A stretch of 64,000 bases of DNA from UBA10161 sp964581105 (GTDB lineage: Archaea; Micrarchaeota; Micrarchaeia; Anstonellales; Anstonellaceae): assembly GCA_964581105.1 (NCBI GenBank), contig CAZOMB010000002.1, positions 17,921 through 81,920 on the forward strand. The letters run 5' to 3'. How positions within the stretch are numbered: the stretch's first letter is position 1; every line of letters starts with the position of its first letter. Both the position numbers and the translations under genes were made by a program. Positions 1-7,531 of this stretch are shown here, one piece after another. The notes beneath the pieces are model-generated. The model saw only the letters and a list, made by a program, of their open reading frames with translations, was not told where the DNA came from and ran no database searches.

Positions 1-2
1 AA

Positions 3-359
3 ATAGTATATGGCATAATACTTGTTTTCATGTTTTTACACATCACCAATGGGATAACCTCTGTACAAAATTACTTGTCTAAACTACTCAAAACAAATGT
101 GCCGGCAGAAGCAATCCCACAGGCAAACAAGGCAAAAAAAACAGTGGAAGTAACAAAAGACGGGATTGTTCCTCAAAACCCCAAGCTCAGTGGAACAAAA
201 ACCCATCAAAAAATAAAATTGCCAGAAACCAAGCTAATGGATTACCAGCATACTCCTCTTGTAATGGAATATGGGAAGCTGCCAAAAAGGATTATTACCA
301 AGAATGGCTTTGCCCCAAAAATGTCAAAATATGACATGAAAAGGAAAATCCCCCGTTAA
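3..359 (+). CDS. C-terminal part of an unknown membrane-anchored protein (truncated by window edge)
   Basis: The reading frame is open from the first complete codon at position 3. An ATG lies at 30, but the codons before it encode hydrophobic residues (IVYGIILVF) that continue smoothly into MFLHITNGI. Together they look like a membrane segment, so the gene probably begins before the window. The remaining roughly 85 residues are hydrophilic, rich in Lys, Pro and Thr, and probably disordered. I do not recognise the family. It converges on the antiporter gene with only 6 bases between the two stop codons. The alternative is a short independent protein starting at 30. Confidence 0.5.
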   Translation: MVYGIILVFMFLHITNGITSVQNYLSKLLKTNVPAEAIPQANKAKKTVEVTKDGIVPQNPKLSGTKTHQKIKLPETKLMDYQHTPLVMEYGKLPKRIITKNGFAPKMSKYDMKRKIPR

Positions 360-365
360 CTTCTT

Positions 366-2108
366 CTAAAGCCTGGTGCTGGAAAGCTTTGCAGAGCGGA
401 ATGCAGATACCATGCTTGTTATTGCAAATGCCAATGAGGGAAGCACAAGGATTATTGCGATTGATGAGGGAGTAATGGTATATGCCCATACATAAAGCAC
501 ACTAAGGGCAATGAAAAAAAGCGAAGAGATAAAATGGCCTATTGCATGGTATTTTGAGTTTTTGCCTGTGCGCACAGTCATCTTAAGGATTGAGCCTGCC
601 AAAGACTTTGTATTGACCAGGAAAAGTGCTGAAGGGATGAAAAAGCCTGCAAAAATGAAAAGGTAAAACGGATCTAAAAAGCTCCATTGGGGCTGCTGGG
701 CAAAGAACAGGCCAAAATAACAGGCAACTGATACCAGTAAGAGAAGCGCGCCGTTTTTTGAGCTTAGGGCAAGGTGCTCATGCGTAGAAAGCTGGTCTGT
801 CCTGTATGAGATGCTGGGCAGCTTTTCAACCACCTTGTAATAGCGCGAGCTTTCTGAAAATGCCCGTCTCATGCCAAGTGCTGTTGAGCGGAAAAGCCTT
901 ATGTTCTTTATTGCCATTTTAGGGGAAAAACGGCGCAAATGGTTGTAAAGCTCGTTTTCACGGCTGAACATCCATGCAGAAACAAATGAGGATACTATTA
1001 TTGCAAATGCAAAGCTGCCAAGGAATTCTGGCGGTATTAACCCCTTTGCTGTGCCTTGGCTCATCAAAAGAAGGGAAAGCTCTGACATTGCAACAAAGGT
1101 TGCTGCGCAAAAGCATGCGCTCCTGCCTGGAAATCCAGCTATGTATGCTGCCAGGCCTGCTGAGAAAAAGCGGACCACTATGCCTATGAATAAGAATAGT
1201 AACAGCAGCTGCAAATTTGAAAGTACTGCATATATGTTTACAAGAAGGCCTATTGAGAAAAAGAAAAAGGACGCAAACAGGGAATTAAAGGGCTTTATTT
1301 TTTCCTCTATTTTCCTTGAGTGGGGCGAGCCTGCTATTATGCTCCCTGCAAGGAAAGCCCCCACTGACAGGGAAAGCCCGATTGCCTCAGACATGTAGCC
1401 TATTACAAGAACAAGGCTGACTGTGGCAAGTATCAGAAGCTCGTTGCTGTGGGAAACAAGCTCAAGGAACTTGTTTATTATTTTTGAAAGCACAAGATAG
1501 GCAAATACAAATGTCAGCGCCACGCGTAGCAAAGAAAGCGCAAACGCATATTCATTGGTAACAAATGGCTGCTCTGAAATAAGACCAAGGAAAAATACAA
1601 TTAAAAGGTCCTCTATTATGAGGATTGAGATTATGAATGGTACTTCTGGCCTTCTTATTTTTCCAGAGTCCTCCAAGAGCTTGATTATTATCGGGGTGCT
1701 TGAAAAGGAAAGCACTAGCGCCACAAGCGCAGATGTCTGAGTTTCAAACCCAAGCGCAAAAAGAGAGCCATATGCAATCAAGTATACTATGCCTATTTTC
1801 ACAACTGCAGCCAAAAAAGTGAAAAGCCCTAATCTTGAGAGCTTTATGACGGAAAATTCAAGCCCAATGCCAAACAGTATCAGTGCTGCGCCTATTACTG
1901 CAAATACCTCGACTATCTCAGGCTCTGTGATTATTACCTGGTCAAGCTCCAATCCAAATAAGGAAACTCCTGCAAGAGGACTAAAAGGGCCAAACAGCAT
2001 GCCAGCAACAAGTACTCCGAGAACATGCGGAAGCCTGAGCCTGTTGAAAATCAGGGCTGAGAGCATTATCACTGTAATGCTTATTCCAACTGCAAGTGCA
2101 GGCTCCAT
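366..2108 (-). CDS. Kef-type monovalent cation/proton antiporter (CPA2 family)
   Basis: This 580-residue polytopic membrane protein has about twelve hydrophobic segments in its first 400 residues and a typical CPA2 N-terminus (LRLPHVLGVLVAGMLFGP). Family features include FGIGLEFS, FSSTPIIIKLLEDSG, SVGAFLAGSIIAGSP and FFFFSIGLLVN. Members exchange K+ or Na+ for H+ across the cytoplasmic membrane. The C-terminal 180 residues hold a short cytoplasmic loop and three further hydrophobic segments instead of the usual TrkA-N regulatory domain. No nucleotide-binding Rossmann motif is visible, so gating must differ from KefC. A TATA-like TTTAAAT is centred 24 bases before the ATG, which suggests a leaderless transcript. 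The cation cannot be told from sequence. Confidence 0.85.
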   Translation of the reverse strand: MEPALAVGISITVIMLSALIFNRLRLPHVLGVLVAGMLFGPFSPLAGVSLFGLELDQVIITEPEIVEVFAVIGAALILFGIGLEFSVIKLSRLGLFTFLAAVVKIGIVYLIAYGSLFALGFETQTSALVALVLSFSSTPIIIKLLEDSGKIRRPEVPFIISILIIEDLLIVFFLGLISEQPFVTNEYAFALSLLRVALTFVFAYLVLSKIINKFLELVSHSNELLILATVSLVLVIGYMSEAIGLSLSVGAFLAGSIIAGSPHSRKIEEKIKPFNSLFASFFFFSIGLLVNIYAVLSNLQLLLLFLFIGIVVRFFSAGLAAYIAGFPGRSACFCAATFVAMSELSLLLMSQGTAKGLIPPEFLGSFAFAIIVSSFVSAWMFSRENELYNHLRRFSPKMAIKNIRLFRSTALGMRRAFSESSRYYKVVEKLPSISYRTDQLSTHEHLALSSKNGALLLLVSVACYFGLFFAQQPQWSFLDPFYLFIFAGFFIPSALFLVNTKSLAGSILKMTVRTGKNSKYHAIGHFISSLFFIALSVLYVWAYTITPSSIAIILVLPSLAFAITSMVSAFRSAKLSSTRL

Positions 2109-2128
2109 GCTGAGAAAATGGGTTCAAA

Positions 2129-2135
2129 ATTTAAA
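2129..2135 (-). promoter_or_regulatory. TATA box of the antiporter gene
   Basis: The minus strand reads TTTAAAT inside an A/T-rich stretch, centred about 24 bases upstream of the antiporter ATG at 2108. This is the usual archaeal TATA-to-start distance for a leaderless mRNA. It sits between the pilin stop and the antiporter start, so the antiporter is probably transcribed separately. Confidence 0.5.
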
Positions 2136-2143
2136 AACAAGAG

Positions 2144-2470
2144 TTAGCAGGCGACTGTTTCACCGGCTATTATAGATAGGATTGCAGGGGCAATGACTGA
2201 AATCAGTATGCCAATAAGCGCGCCTGTCAAGCAAGAGGTTGCCCATACATTTGCCCTTGCCCTTGTCTCAGCGCCCATCATCTGCCCTGTTGCATATATT
2301 ACTGCTGCCAAAAGCACCATTAGCATTGCAGCTATTGGCACAAGCTCCTTTAAGCCACCACAAAGCGACTCGAGGGCAGACTTTAGCCTTGTTGTTGGGT
2401 CTTGGGCAAAAGCAATGTTAAGAAGAAGCAGGCTGAGTACAAATGCATATAATGCTGTTTTGCTGTTCAT
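2144..2470 (-). CDS. VirB2/TrbC-like pilin subunit
   Basis: The 108-residue protein starts at 2470 (MNSKTALYAF). It has a cleavable-looking signal peptide ending near AFAQ. A first hydrophobic helix (LVPIAAMLMVLLAAV) is followed by a short basic loop (AETRARANVW) and a second helix (LTGALIGILISVIAP). Signal peptide plus two helices joined by a basic loop is the VirB2/TrbC pilin layout, also seen in the archaeal DNA-import pilins CedA1 and TedC. Two cysteines flank the helical hairpin. A longer frame back to 2611 would run into the divergent gene and lacks a signal peptide, so I rejected it. It has no conjugation genes beside it; candidate partners lie at 14.5 and 31.9 kb. A small unrelated two-helix membrane protein remains possible. 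Confidence 0.6.
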   Translation of the reverse strand: MNSKTALYAFVLSLLLLNIAFAQDPTTRLKSALESLCGGLKELVPIAAMLMVLLAAVIYATGQMMGAETRARANVWATSCLTGALIGILISVIAPAILSIIAGETVAC

Positions 2471-2532
2471 TGGCCGCACCGATAGTTTTAGGGGAAACAC
2501 AATTTTTAAAGCTAGGGCTTCACGATATTGCC

Positions 2533-3300
2533 ATGAAAATAAGGCTTGACTGGAGGCGCTCTGCTCAGGAAAATGCTGCCAAGCTCTTTGAGCTCTCAAA
2601 AGAACTGGCAAAAAAGGGGAAAGGCGCAGCTAATGCTTTAAAGGAAACTCAGGCTGAACTTGAAAAGCAGGAAAAACACATTGCCAGACAAAATGAGATA
2701 GACACAGGGCCTGTTATGAAGAGAAAAAGGCAATGGTTTGAAAAGTACCGCTGGTTTTATACTTCTGGCAAAAGGCTTGTTGTTGCAGGAAGGGACGCAA
2801 AACAGAATGACTTGCTTGTTGCAAGGGTGATGGATGAGCAGGACCTGTTCTTTCATGCTGACATACAAGGCGCGCCTGCCACTATACTTAAGGATGGGAA
2901 AAAAGCAAATGAAAAGGAAAAAAAAGAGGCTGCAGGATTTGCTGCCTCCCATTCATCTGCCTGGAAAACAGGGGCAGCTGCAGTTGATGTTTACTGCGTT
3001 TCAAAAGACCAGCTTTCAAAGCATGCACAAGGAGGTTATATAGGGGCTGGTGGGTTTGCAATCAAAGGGAAAAGAGAATGGTTCAAGTCCACAAGGCTCG
3101 GCCTTGCCCTTGGGAAGGTTGATGAAATTGTTGTGTGCCTGCCTGTTTCCCATTCAAAAGCAAAGGAAATGCAACTTGTTTTGCCAGGAAATATGGAAAA
3201 GGGAAAAGCTGCAAAAGAAATTGCCAAGCTTCTTGGGGCACAAGTTGATGAGGTGCTTTTGGCCCTTCCAGCAGGAAAATTCTCTTTAAAGGGAAAGTGA
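2533..3300 (+). CDS. Stand-alone NFACT-R (DUF814) domain protein, RqcH/NEMF-like
   Basis: The start is ATG 2533 (MKIRLDWRRS), giving 255 residues. A Lys/Glu-rich helical stretch at residues 10-55 is followed by the NFACT-R domain (WFEKYRWFYTSGKRLVVAGRDAKQ, then DLFFHADIQGAP). Full-length archaeal RqcH/NEMF proteins, which add C-terminal tails to nascent chains on stalled 60S/50S subunits, are over 600 residues and begin with NFACT-N and HhH domains. Both are missing here. The protein is therefore the RNA-binding portion alone, with a short coiled coil. It may pair with a separate NFACT-N protein or act independently in tRNA or rRNA binding. It forms an operon with the downstream metallo-beta-lactamase gene, 4 bases away. 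Confidence 0.8.
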   Translation: MKIRLDWRRSAQENAAKLFELSKELAKKGKGAANALKETQAELEKQEKHIARQNEIDTGPVMKRKRQWFEKYRWFYTSGKRLVVAGRDAKQNDLLVARVMDEQDLFFHADIQGAPATILKDGKKANEKEKKEAAGFAASHSSAWKTGAAAVDVYCVSKDQLSKHAQGGYIGAGGFAIKGKREWFKSTRLGLALGKVDEIVVCLPVSHSKAKEMQLVLPGNMEKGKAAKEIAKLLGAQVDEVLLALPAGKFSLKGK

Positions 3301-3304
3301 TTGT

Positions 3305-3844
3305 GTGTTTAAGAAGATAGCAAAAAATACATTTATGCTAAGGACTGATGAGAGAACCTGCTCAACTGTTTACTTGATTGAGGAAAATGGAAAAAAACTG
3401 CTTATTGACTCTGGCGATGGAGGAGTGAAAATTGACTTTGTGCCAGATATTTGCATATTGACGCATGGGCATTATGACCATACTTTGGGAGTAAAGAAAG
3501 ACTGGCCAAAAGTGCTGCTTCACAAGGATGAGTTTTCATTCAAAGGAGCTTATATAAAAATACCTGAGAATGCTGCTGCAAACCCAATGAAAAACCTGGA
3601 ATTTGGCCCTCATGAATTTGAGTTTTTCCATACTCCTGGGCATACTGATGGCTCAGTAAGCATTTTTGACTTGAAAACAGGGCTTCTTTTCTCAGGGGAC
3701 ACAAAATTTGCCGGAGGGTCTTATGGCATTACCAACCTTGGCGGAAGCAAGGAGAAGATGCTGCAAAGCCTGAAGCTTATTGACTCTCTTGGCTATAAGC
3801 TATTGTGCCCAGGGCATGGGGAGCTTGAGGAACGCAAACCGTAG
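3305..3844 (+). CDS. Metallo-beta-lactamase fold hydrolase
   Basis: This 179-residue protein starts with GTG 3305, four bases after the NFACT-R stop. Metal-binding motifs appear in order: LTHGHYDH near residue 56, HTPGHTDGS near 110, FSGDTKF near 130, and PGHGE near the C-terminus. These are the zinc ligands of the superfamily that includes glyoxalase II-like and other thioester or phosphodiester hydrolases. Its short length and the absence of an extra domain leave the substrate undetermined. The tight coupling to the NFACT-R gene may point to an RNA or translation-linked role, but that is only contextual inference. Confidence 0.8.
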   Translation: MFKKIAKNTFMLRTDERTCSTVYLIEENGKKLLIDSGDGGVKIDFVPDICILTHGHYDHTLGVKKDWPKVLLHKDEFSFKGAYIKIPENAAANPMKNLEFGPHEFEFFHTPGHTDGSVSIFDLKTGLLFSGDTKFAGGSYGITNLGGSKEKMLQSLKLIDSLGYKLLCPGHGELEERKP

Positions 3845-3848
3845 CATA

Positions 3849-3857
3849 TTTTAAAGC
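3849..3857 (+). promoter_or_regulatory. TATA-like box of the rpo7 operon
   Basis: The A/T-rich TTTTAAAG lies just after the metallo-hydrolase stop and about 70 bases before the rpo7 ATG. It implies a leader of about 45 bases, which ends in a GTGAGGGTG ribosome-binding stretch. The leader contains G-rich and C-rich blocks that could pair, but I see no recognisable RNA family. Confidence 0.4.
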
Positions 3858-3922
3858 TTAGTCGGGATAAAGGGTAGAACAAGCCCCTAGACGGGAGGCT
3901 CTGAATTTGTGAGGGTGCAATT

Positions 3923-4507
3923 ATGTATCTTGTACTAACATGCAAGGACAGGATTAGGCTTCCTGCCCAGTATTTTTCAATGAAGCTTGAGGATGCGCTG
4001 ACGCAGATTCTCAGGGAAAAGTATGAAAGAAGGATTGACAAGGACTCCGGGGTTTCACTTGCAGTCTGGAATGTCGGGCCTGATGGTGACGGAATTGTAA
4101 TCCCTGGCGACAATGCAGCTTATTATGACGTTTCATTTGATGTTCTTTGCTACCAGCCGCAGGTAAATGAGATTGTTGAGACTGATGTTTCTGAGATAGT
4201 TGAGTTTGGCGCCTTTGTTTCCCTTGGCCCAATTGAGGGGCTTGTGCATTTGTCCCAGATTGCAAACGACTTTTTGAATTACAACCGGAAAACACAGTCA
4301 TTTGTCGGAAGGGAGAGCAAAAAGTCAATCAAAAAAGGAGATGTTGTTTATGCAAAAATCTCAACTGCCAGCATAAAGGGCAGCATACCTGAAAGCAAAA
4401 TAGGCCTTACAATGAGGCCTGACGGGCTTGGCAAGGAGGAATGGCTGTCTTCAAAAAAACCTGAGGCAAAGGCAGGCAAAAAGCCCAAAAAGAAAAAGGC
4501 AGCATAA
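3923..4507 (+). CDS. rpo7: DNA-directed RNA polymerase subunit Rpo7 (RpoE')
   Basis: At 194 residues this is the archaeal Rpb7 homologue, which with Rpo4 forms the stalk of RNA polymerase. The N-terminal tip domain (MYLVLTCKDRIRLPAQYF) is followed by an S1/OB RNA-binding domain from about residue 80 (VEFGAFVSLGPIEGLVHLSQI). The tail (residues 175-194) is strongly basic with Lys-Pro repeats, longer than in many relatives, and may add RNA affinity. It heads an operon with spt4 and eS26, the common archaeal arrangement of rpoE1-rpoE2-ribosomal protein. The start is preceded by GTGAGGGTG. Confidence 0.97.
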   Translation: MYLVLTCKDRIRLPAQYFSMKLEDALTQILREKYERRIDKDSGVSLAVWNVGPDGDGIVIPGDNAAYYDVSFDVLCYQPQVNEIVETDVSEIVEFGAFVSLGPIEGLVHLSQIANDFLNYNRKTQSFVGRESKKSIKKGDVVYAKISTASIKGSIPESKIGLTMRPDGLGKEEWLSSKKPEAKAGKKPKKKKAA

Positions 4508-4516
4508 GTGATTTTT

Positions 4517-4705
4517 ATGAAAGCATGCAAAAACTGCAGGCTCTTGACAACAGAAACAGGAAAATGCCCTGGCTGCCAGTCAACTGACCTGACTGAAAAA
4601 TATTCGGGCCAGCTGGTTGTAATGGACCCAGAAACGTCTGAGATAGGCAAAAAGCTTGGGATAAAGGTTCCTGGCAGGTACGCAATAAAGATAAGGGAAA
4701 GGTAA
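4517..4705 (+). CDS. spt4: Transcription elongation factor Spt4 (RpoE'')
   Basis: This 62-residue zinc protein carries a CKNC pair near the N-terminus and CPGC about ten residues later, then VVMDPETSEIGKKLGI and a short basic end. This matches archaeal Spt4, which binds the NGN domain of Spt5 and raises polymerase processivity. I chose ATG 4517 (MKACKNC) because Spt4 proteins begin this way; a GTG three codons upstream directly follows the rpo7 stop. It lies between rpo7 and the eS26 gene, as expected. Confidence 0.95.
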   Translation: MKACKNCRLLTTETGKCPGCQSTDLTEKYSGQLVVMDPETSEIGKKLGIKVPGRYAIKIRER

Positions 4706-4709
4706 TCTT

Positions 4710-5003
4710 ATGCCAAAAAAGCCGAGGGGAAGGGAAAGGCTGGTAAACTGCGTTGCCTGCGGAAGGACGATGCCAAGAGACAAGTCAGTCAAGTACAGCA
4801 GAATGAATGTTTATTCCACTGACCTTAAGACTGCTGATGATGTGAAAGCTTCAACTTATGTTGAGAGCCATTATTGCATTTCATGCGCAAAGTCAAAGAG
4901 GATATTTGAAAAGCTTAAGAACAGGGCAATAAGGGCTGCTGCAAAAGGCGAGCGCAGGGGAAGAAGAGTTTCCGGGCGCTGGAACAGCGGAAGAAGATGG
5001 TGA
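4710..5003 (+). CDS. rps26e: Small ribosomal subunit protein eS26
   Basis: The 97-residue protein has the eS26 zinc site: CVACGRTMPRDKSVK near residue 14 and HYCISCAKSKR near residue 54, with a highly basic C-terminus (RRGRRVSGRW). eS26 sits at the mRNA exit channel of the 30S subunit. It is known from eukaryotes and TACK-type archaea, is absent from most Euryarchaeota and occurs patchily in DPANN. Its place right after spt4 in a transcription operon supports a functional gene. The N-terminal MPKKPRGRE and the spacing of the two CxxC pairs fit the family. Confidence 0.85.
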   Translation: MPKKPRGRERLVNCVACGRTMPRDKSVKYSRMNVYSTDLKTADDVKASTYVESHYCISCAKSKRIFEKLKNRAIRAAAKGERRGRRVSGRWNSGRRW

Positions 5004-5027
5004 GCCTGTTTTTCAGGAGGCGTTATT

Positions 5028-5315
5028 ATGGAGGAAAAACTTGTTTTTGAGGGGCATGAGTACGAGGGGCTGAGCTTTCCGCTTGGCAATGTGCCGCTTC
5101 TCATTGTAAAGGCAAAAAAAGGATATGTTGCTTGCGGCTATATCAGCAAGGAAGCTTCAGAAAAGTTTGGGGATGTTGCTGCTTTTGTAAGCGGGGTTAA
5201 AACTTTTGAGGAGCTTTTCAAGGCAAAAATAAAGAAATTCACAACATGGGCAGATGACTTGGGAATAAGGGAAGGCATGTCAGTCAAAAAGGCGCTTGAG
5301 CTTATGGATGAGTAG
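5028..5315 (+). CDS. DUF1805 family protein
   Basis: This 95-residue protein resembles the YunC/DUF1805 family: PLLIVKAKKGYVACGYIS near residue 25, EKFGDVAAFVSGVKTFEEL near 45, and a final LGIREGMSVKKALELM. No biochemical role is established for the family. It starts at ATG 5028 behind an AGGAGGCG ribosome-binding site, 24 bases after the eS26 gene, and is probably the fourth gene of the rpo7 operon. Confidence 0.8.
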   Translation: MEEKLVFEGHEYEGLSFPLGNVPLLIVKAKKGYVACGYISKEASEKFGDVAAFVSGVKTFEELFKAKIKKFTTWADDLGIREGMSVKKALELMDE

Positions 5316-5324
5316 GGCGAACTG

Positions 5325-5585
5325 ATGGTTGAAAGAAGGAATCTTTTCCGCATATGGATTTTGTGCGCTGCAGTGGCCCTTTTCTTTTTTGCCTACAATT
5401 CAATCCTCTTTCTTGTGAACCTGGCCCCTTTTATTAGCACTGAACCTCCTGGCCTTGCAGAAGCAACAGAGTTTGGAGCAGGAATGGTCAATACATCTGT
5501 CAATGCAACTATTTCGTTCTTTGTTTTGCTGGCATTGTTACTGGTGGGCTTTTTCATATTCATAGTTTTCAGGAAAAACAGCTAA
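5325..5585 (+). CDS. Small two-helix membrane protein, unknown
   Basis: This 86-residue protein has a short basic N-terminus, a hydrophobic helix at about residues 8-30, an extracytoplasmic loop of about 25 residues rich in Glu, Ala and Thr, and a second helix at about 60-82 ending in RKNS. Both ends are predicted to be cytoplasmic. I do not recognise it. It follows DUF1805 by 9 bases and is likely cotranscribed with it. Its last 4 bases overlap the convergent SemiSWEET gene. Confidence 0.6.
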   Translation: MVERRNLFRIWILCAAVALFFFAYNSILFLVNLAPFISTEPPGLAEATEFGAGMVNTSVNATISFFVLLALLLVGFFIFIVFRKNS

Positions 5586-5836
5586 CCATACTTTCTTTTG
5601 AGGAGAATAAGGGCAAGTATAAGGCATATTCCAACCATATTTGCAGCTATTATTGGCATGCTCATCAGCATTATTCCGTAAATAAACCAGAGTGCCATAC
5701 CTGAAAGAAGTGTTGCAAGCCAGAGAAAGGAAATGTCTTTTGTGCTTTTTGTCCTGTAGCTTCGTATTATCTGGGGCACAGATGAAATTGTGGTAAGGAA
5801 CGCCGCAGCAAAGCCAATAAGCTCAACAAATTCCAT
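5582..5836 (-). CDS. SemiSWEET (PQ-loop) sugar transporter
   Basis: The protein is about 84 residues and forms one three-helix bundle. The hallmark sequence TTISSVPQIIRSYRTKSTKDIS (PQ-loop, residues 16-37) is followed by FLWLATLLSGMALWFIYG. SemiSWEETs dimerise to form a six-helix sugar uniporter in the membrane. I prefer ATG 5836 behind GAGTGG over the GTG at 5845. It lies downstream of cdc6 on the same strand, 13 bases away, so it may share that transcript. The sugar is unknown. Confidence 0.85.
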   Translation of the reverse strand: MEFVELIGFAAAFLTTISSVPQIIRSYRTKSTKDISFLWLATLLSGMALWFIYGIMLMSMPIIAANMVGICLILALILLKRKYG

Positions 5837-5849
5837 GAAATCCACTCTT

Positions 5850-7055
5850 TTAGCTTGATTCTATTATTGAAAGGTTCCTTGTAATTATTTTTTTGACATC
5901 TTTGGAGGGATAGCCTATTCTTATGAGCCTTGTCCTTCCTCTCATTCCTGCGCCTGACTCTATTGTTGTGATAAGCCCTAGCATTTCCAAATCATTCAAA
6001 TACTCGCGGTACCAGCGCGCGCTTCTCCTGGGTTTTCTGAAGCGCTTGGCTGTTTTTGAGTATTCTTCATATACCTCGCCTGAAATAAGGAAGCTGTCAT
6101 CAGAGCCAGCTGCATCTGTAAGCCTTGTGTTTTTCCCCTTGTCAAGGGACAGGTTTGCAACTGCCAAAAGAACAAGCTGCTGGTGGTCTGGCAAAGTTGA
6201 AATTGCCTCAAAAGTTATGTCTGTGTCTACGGACTTTCTTGCATCTTCAACTTCTTTGTCAGTTATTTTCTTTATCTGCTTGTCATCAGCTATTTCCCCT
6301 GATTTCATAAGAAGCTTGAGAGCATAGCGCGCATCGCCTGTTTCTGAGGCAGTTATTGCTGATGCAAGGTTTACTGCAGCTTCTTGCACCACTTTTGGCT
6401 TAAAGCCCATTTTTGCCCTTTGCTTTACAATTGCCTGCAGCTGCAATGCGGTGTATGGGGAAAATACCATCTCATTCTCGCAAAGAGAGCTTCTGCTTCT
6501 TGGGTCAAGCTGGTCCTTGAAAGAGAGCTTGTTTGATATCCCTATTATGCTTATGCTGCTGTGTTCAAGCTCATCATTTGCGCGTGTCAGGGTGTAAAGT
6601 AAGTCGTCTAGGTCTTTTACCATGTCAACCTCGTCAAGAATCACTATGAGCCTTGCTTTTTCTGTTTCTATTTTGTTCATCATCCTCTCATAGAGCATTG
6701 CAAATCCAAACCCCAATGAATCAAGGGAAGGGAGAAGCTGTTTTGTTATTTTTTGCACCACTCTGTAGCGGGAGTTGAACATTCTGCAGTTTACATAGCA
6801 TACCTTCGAGGTTTTGGCATGCGGCTCAAACTTTGATATCACGTGCTTGACTGAGCAGGTCTTTCCTGTGCCTGTCTTGCCATATATGAAGAGATTTCTG
6901 GGCCTTTCGTTTTTCAGGGCAGGCGAAAGGCCGGACATTATCTTGTCTATCTGCTTTTCCCTGAAAGGCAATGTTTCTGGTATATAGTGAGGTGAGAGCA
7001 CGTTCCTGTCTGCGAAAACAGACGGCCTGTTGAGTATTTCTGAAAAAGATGGCAT
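5850..7055 (-). CDS. cdc6: Orc1/Cdc6 replication initiator
   Basis: This 401-residue AAA+ ATPase recognises origins and recruits MCM. The Walker A is GKTGTGKT near residue 61 and the Walker B is VILDEVDMV near 150. A sensor-1 region (ISIIGISNKL) and the Arg-rich RSRSSLCE follow. A C-terminal winged helix (YREYLNDLEMLGLITTIESG) binds DNA. I chose ATG 7055 (MPSFSEIL) because the upstream in-frame extension to 7100 would overlap the inverted repeats of the intergenic region and is not conserved-looking. It is divergent from sepF. Archaeal cdc6 genes often neighbour an origin, so the 100-base gap upstream deserves attention. Confidence 0.95.
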   Translation of the reverse strand: MPSFSEILNRPSVFADRNVLSPHYIPETLPFREKQIDKIMSGLSPALKNERPRNLFIYGKTGTGKTCSVKHVISKFEPHAKTSKVCYVNCRMFNSRYRVVQKITKQLLPSLDSLGFGFAMLYERMMNKIETEKARLIVILDEVDMVKDLDDLLYTLTRANDELEHSSISIIGISNKLSFKDQLDPRSRSSLCENEMVFSPYTALQLQAIVKQRAKMGFKPKVVQEAAVNLASAITASETGDARYALKLLMKSGEIADDKQIKKITDKEVEDARKSVDTDITFEAISTLPDHQQLVLLAVANLSLDKGKNTRLTDAAGSDDSFLISGEVYEEYSKTAKRFRKPRRSARWYREYLNDLEMLGLITTIESGAGMRGRTRLIRIGYPSKDVKKIITRNLSIIESS

Positions 7056-7065
7056 AATAGCACCT

Positions 7066-7108
7066 GCCCGCCTGTTGCCCTGCGGGCTTTTTGATAGCAC
7101 AAAAAGCC
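7066..7108. repeat. Two overlapping inverted repeats between cdc6 and sepF
   Basis: The arms GCCCGC (7066-7071) and GCGGGC (7082-7087) form one inverted repeat. Partly overlapping its right arm, GGCTTTTT (7085-7092) and AAAAAGCC (7101-7108) form a perfect 8-base-pair repeat with an 8-base spacer. The two stems are mutually exclusive. They could be origin-associated binding elements, an operator, or an attenuator-like structure. Confidence 0.6.
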
Positions 7109-7156
7109 TTATTAAGATATGCCGAGAATTATGAACATCATCACAGAGGTGAGAAG

Positions 7157-7522
7157 ATGGGCATTATTGAAAAGATCACGCGGGGACTCGGCCTGAACAA
7201 GGAGATGAACCTCGAGGAATACATGAATACTGTTGAAATGGAGAACGTTGATGTGCTCCATGAGGCTGCAGACTTTTATGTAAAGCCAGTTGCGCTTGAG
7301 TCTGAAAAGGACGTGAATGTGATTATGGAGGAGCTTAAGGCAAAAAACATCATTTTGCTGAATGTTTCCCCAATGAGCAAGCAGCCAAACAAGCTCAAGC
7401 AGACAATTGACAACATCAAGATGTACGTGACAAAAATCAACGGCGACATTGCAAGGATTGACAATGACAAGATTTTGCTCACGCCAACAAAAGTGAAGAT
7501 TGTCAAGAGCAGGAAAAGGTAG
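7157..7522 (+). CDS. sepF: Archaeal SepF, FtsZ membrane anchor
   Basis: This 121-residue protein begins MGIIEKITRGLGL, an amphipathic membrane-targeting helix, followed by a short acidic linker. The SepF (DUF552) domain spans about residues 35-118 and includes FYVKPVALESEKDVNVIMEEL and NKLKQTIDNIKMYV. In archaea SepF links FtsZ to the membrane during division. The start at 7157 is set by a GAGGTGAGAAG ribosome-binding site; the frame extended back to 7091 would lose the amphipathic start. It is divergent from cdc6 across a 101-base region rich in inverted repeats. Confidence 0.92.
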   Translation: MGIIEKITRGLGLNKEMNLEEYMNTVEMENVDVLHEAADFYVKPVALESEKDVNVIMEELKAKNIILLNVSPMSKQPNKLKQTIDNIKMYVTKINGDIARIDNDKILLTPTKVKIVKSRKR

Positions 7523-7531
7523 CCCTCTTCT

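Noticed and set aside
3858..3922. Riboswitch or C/D-box RNA in the rpo7 leader
   Set aside because: No C box, D box or conserved aptamer pattern was visible; the leader is only about 45-65 bases.
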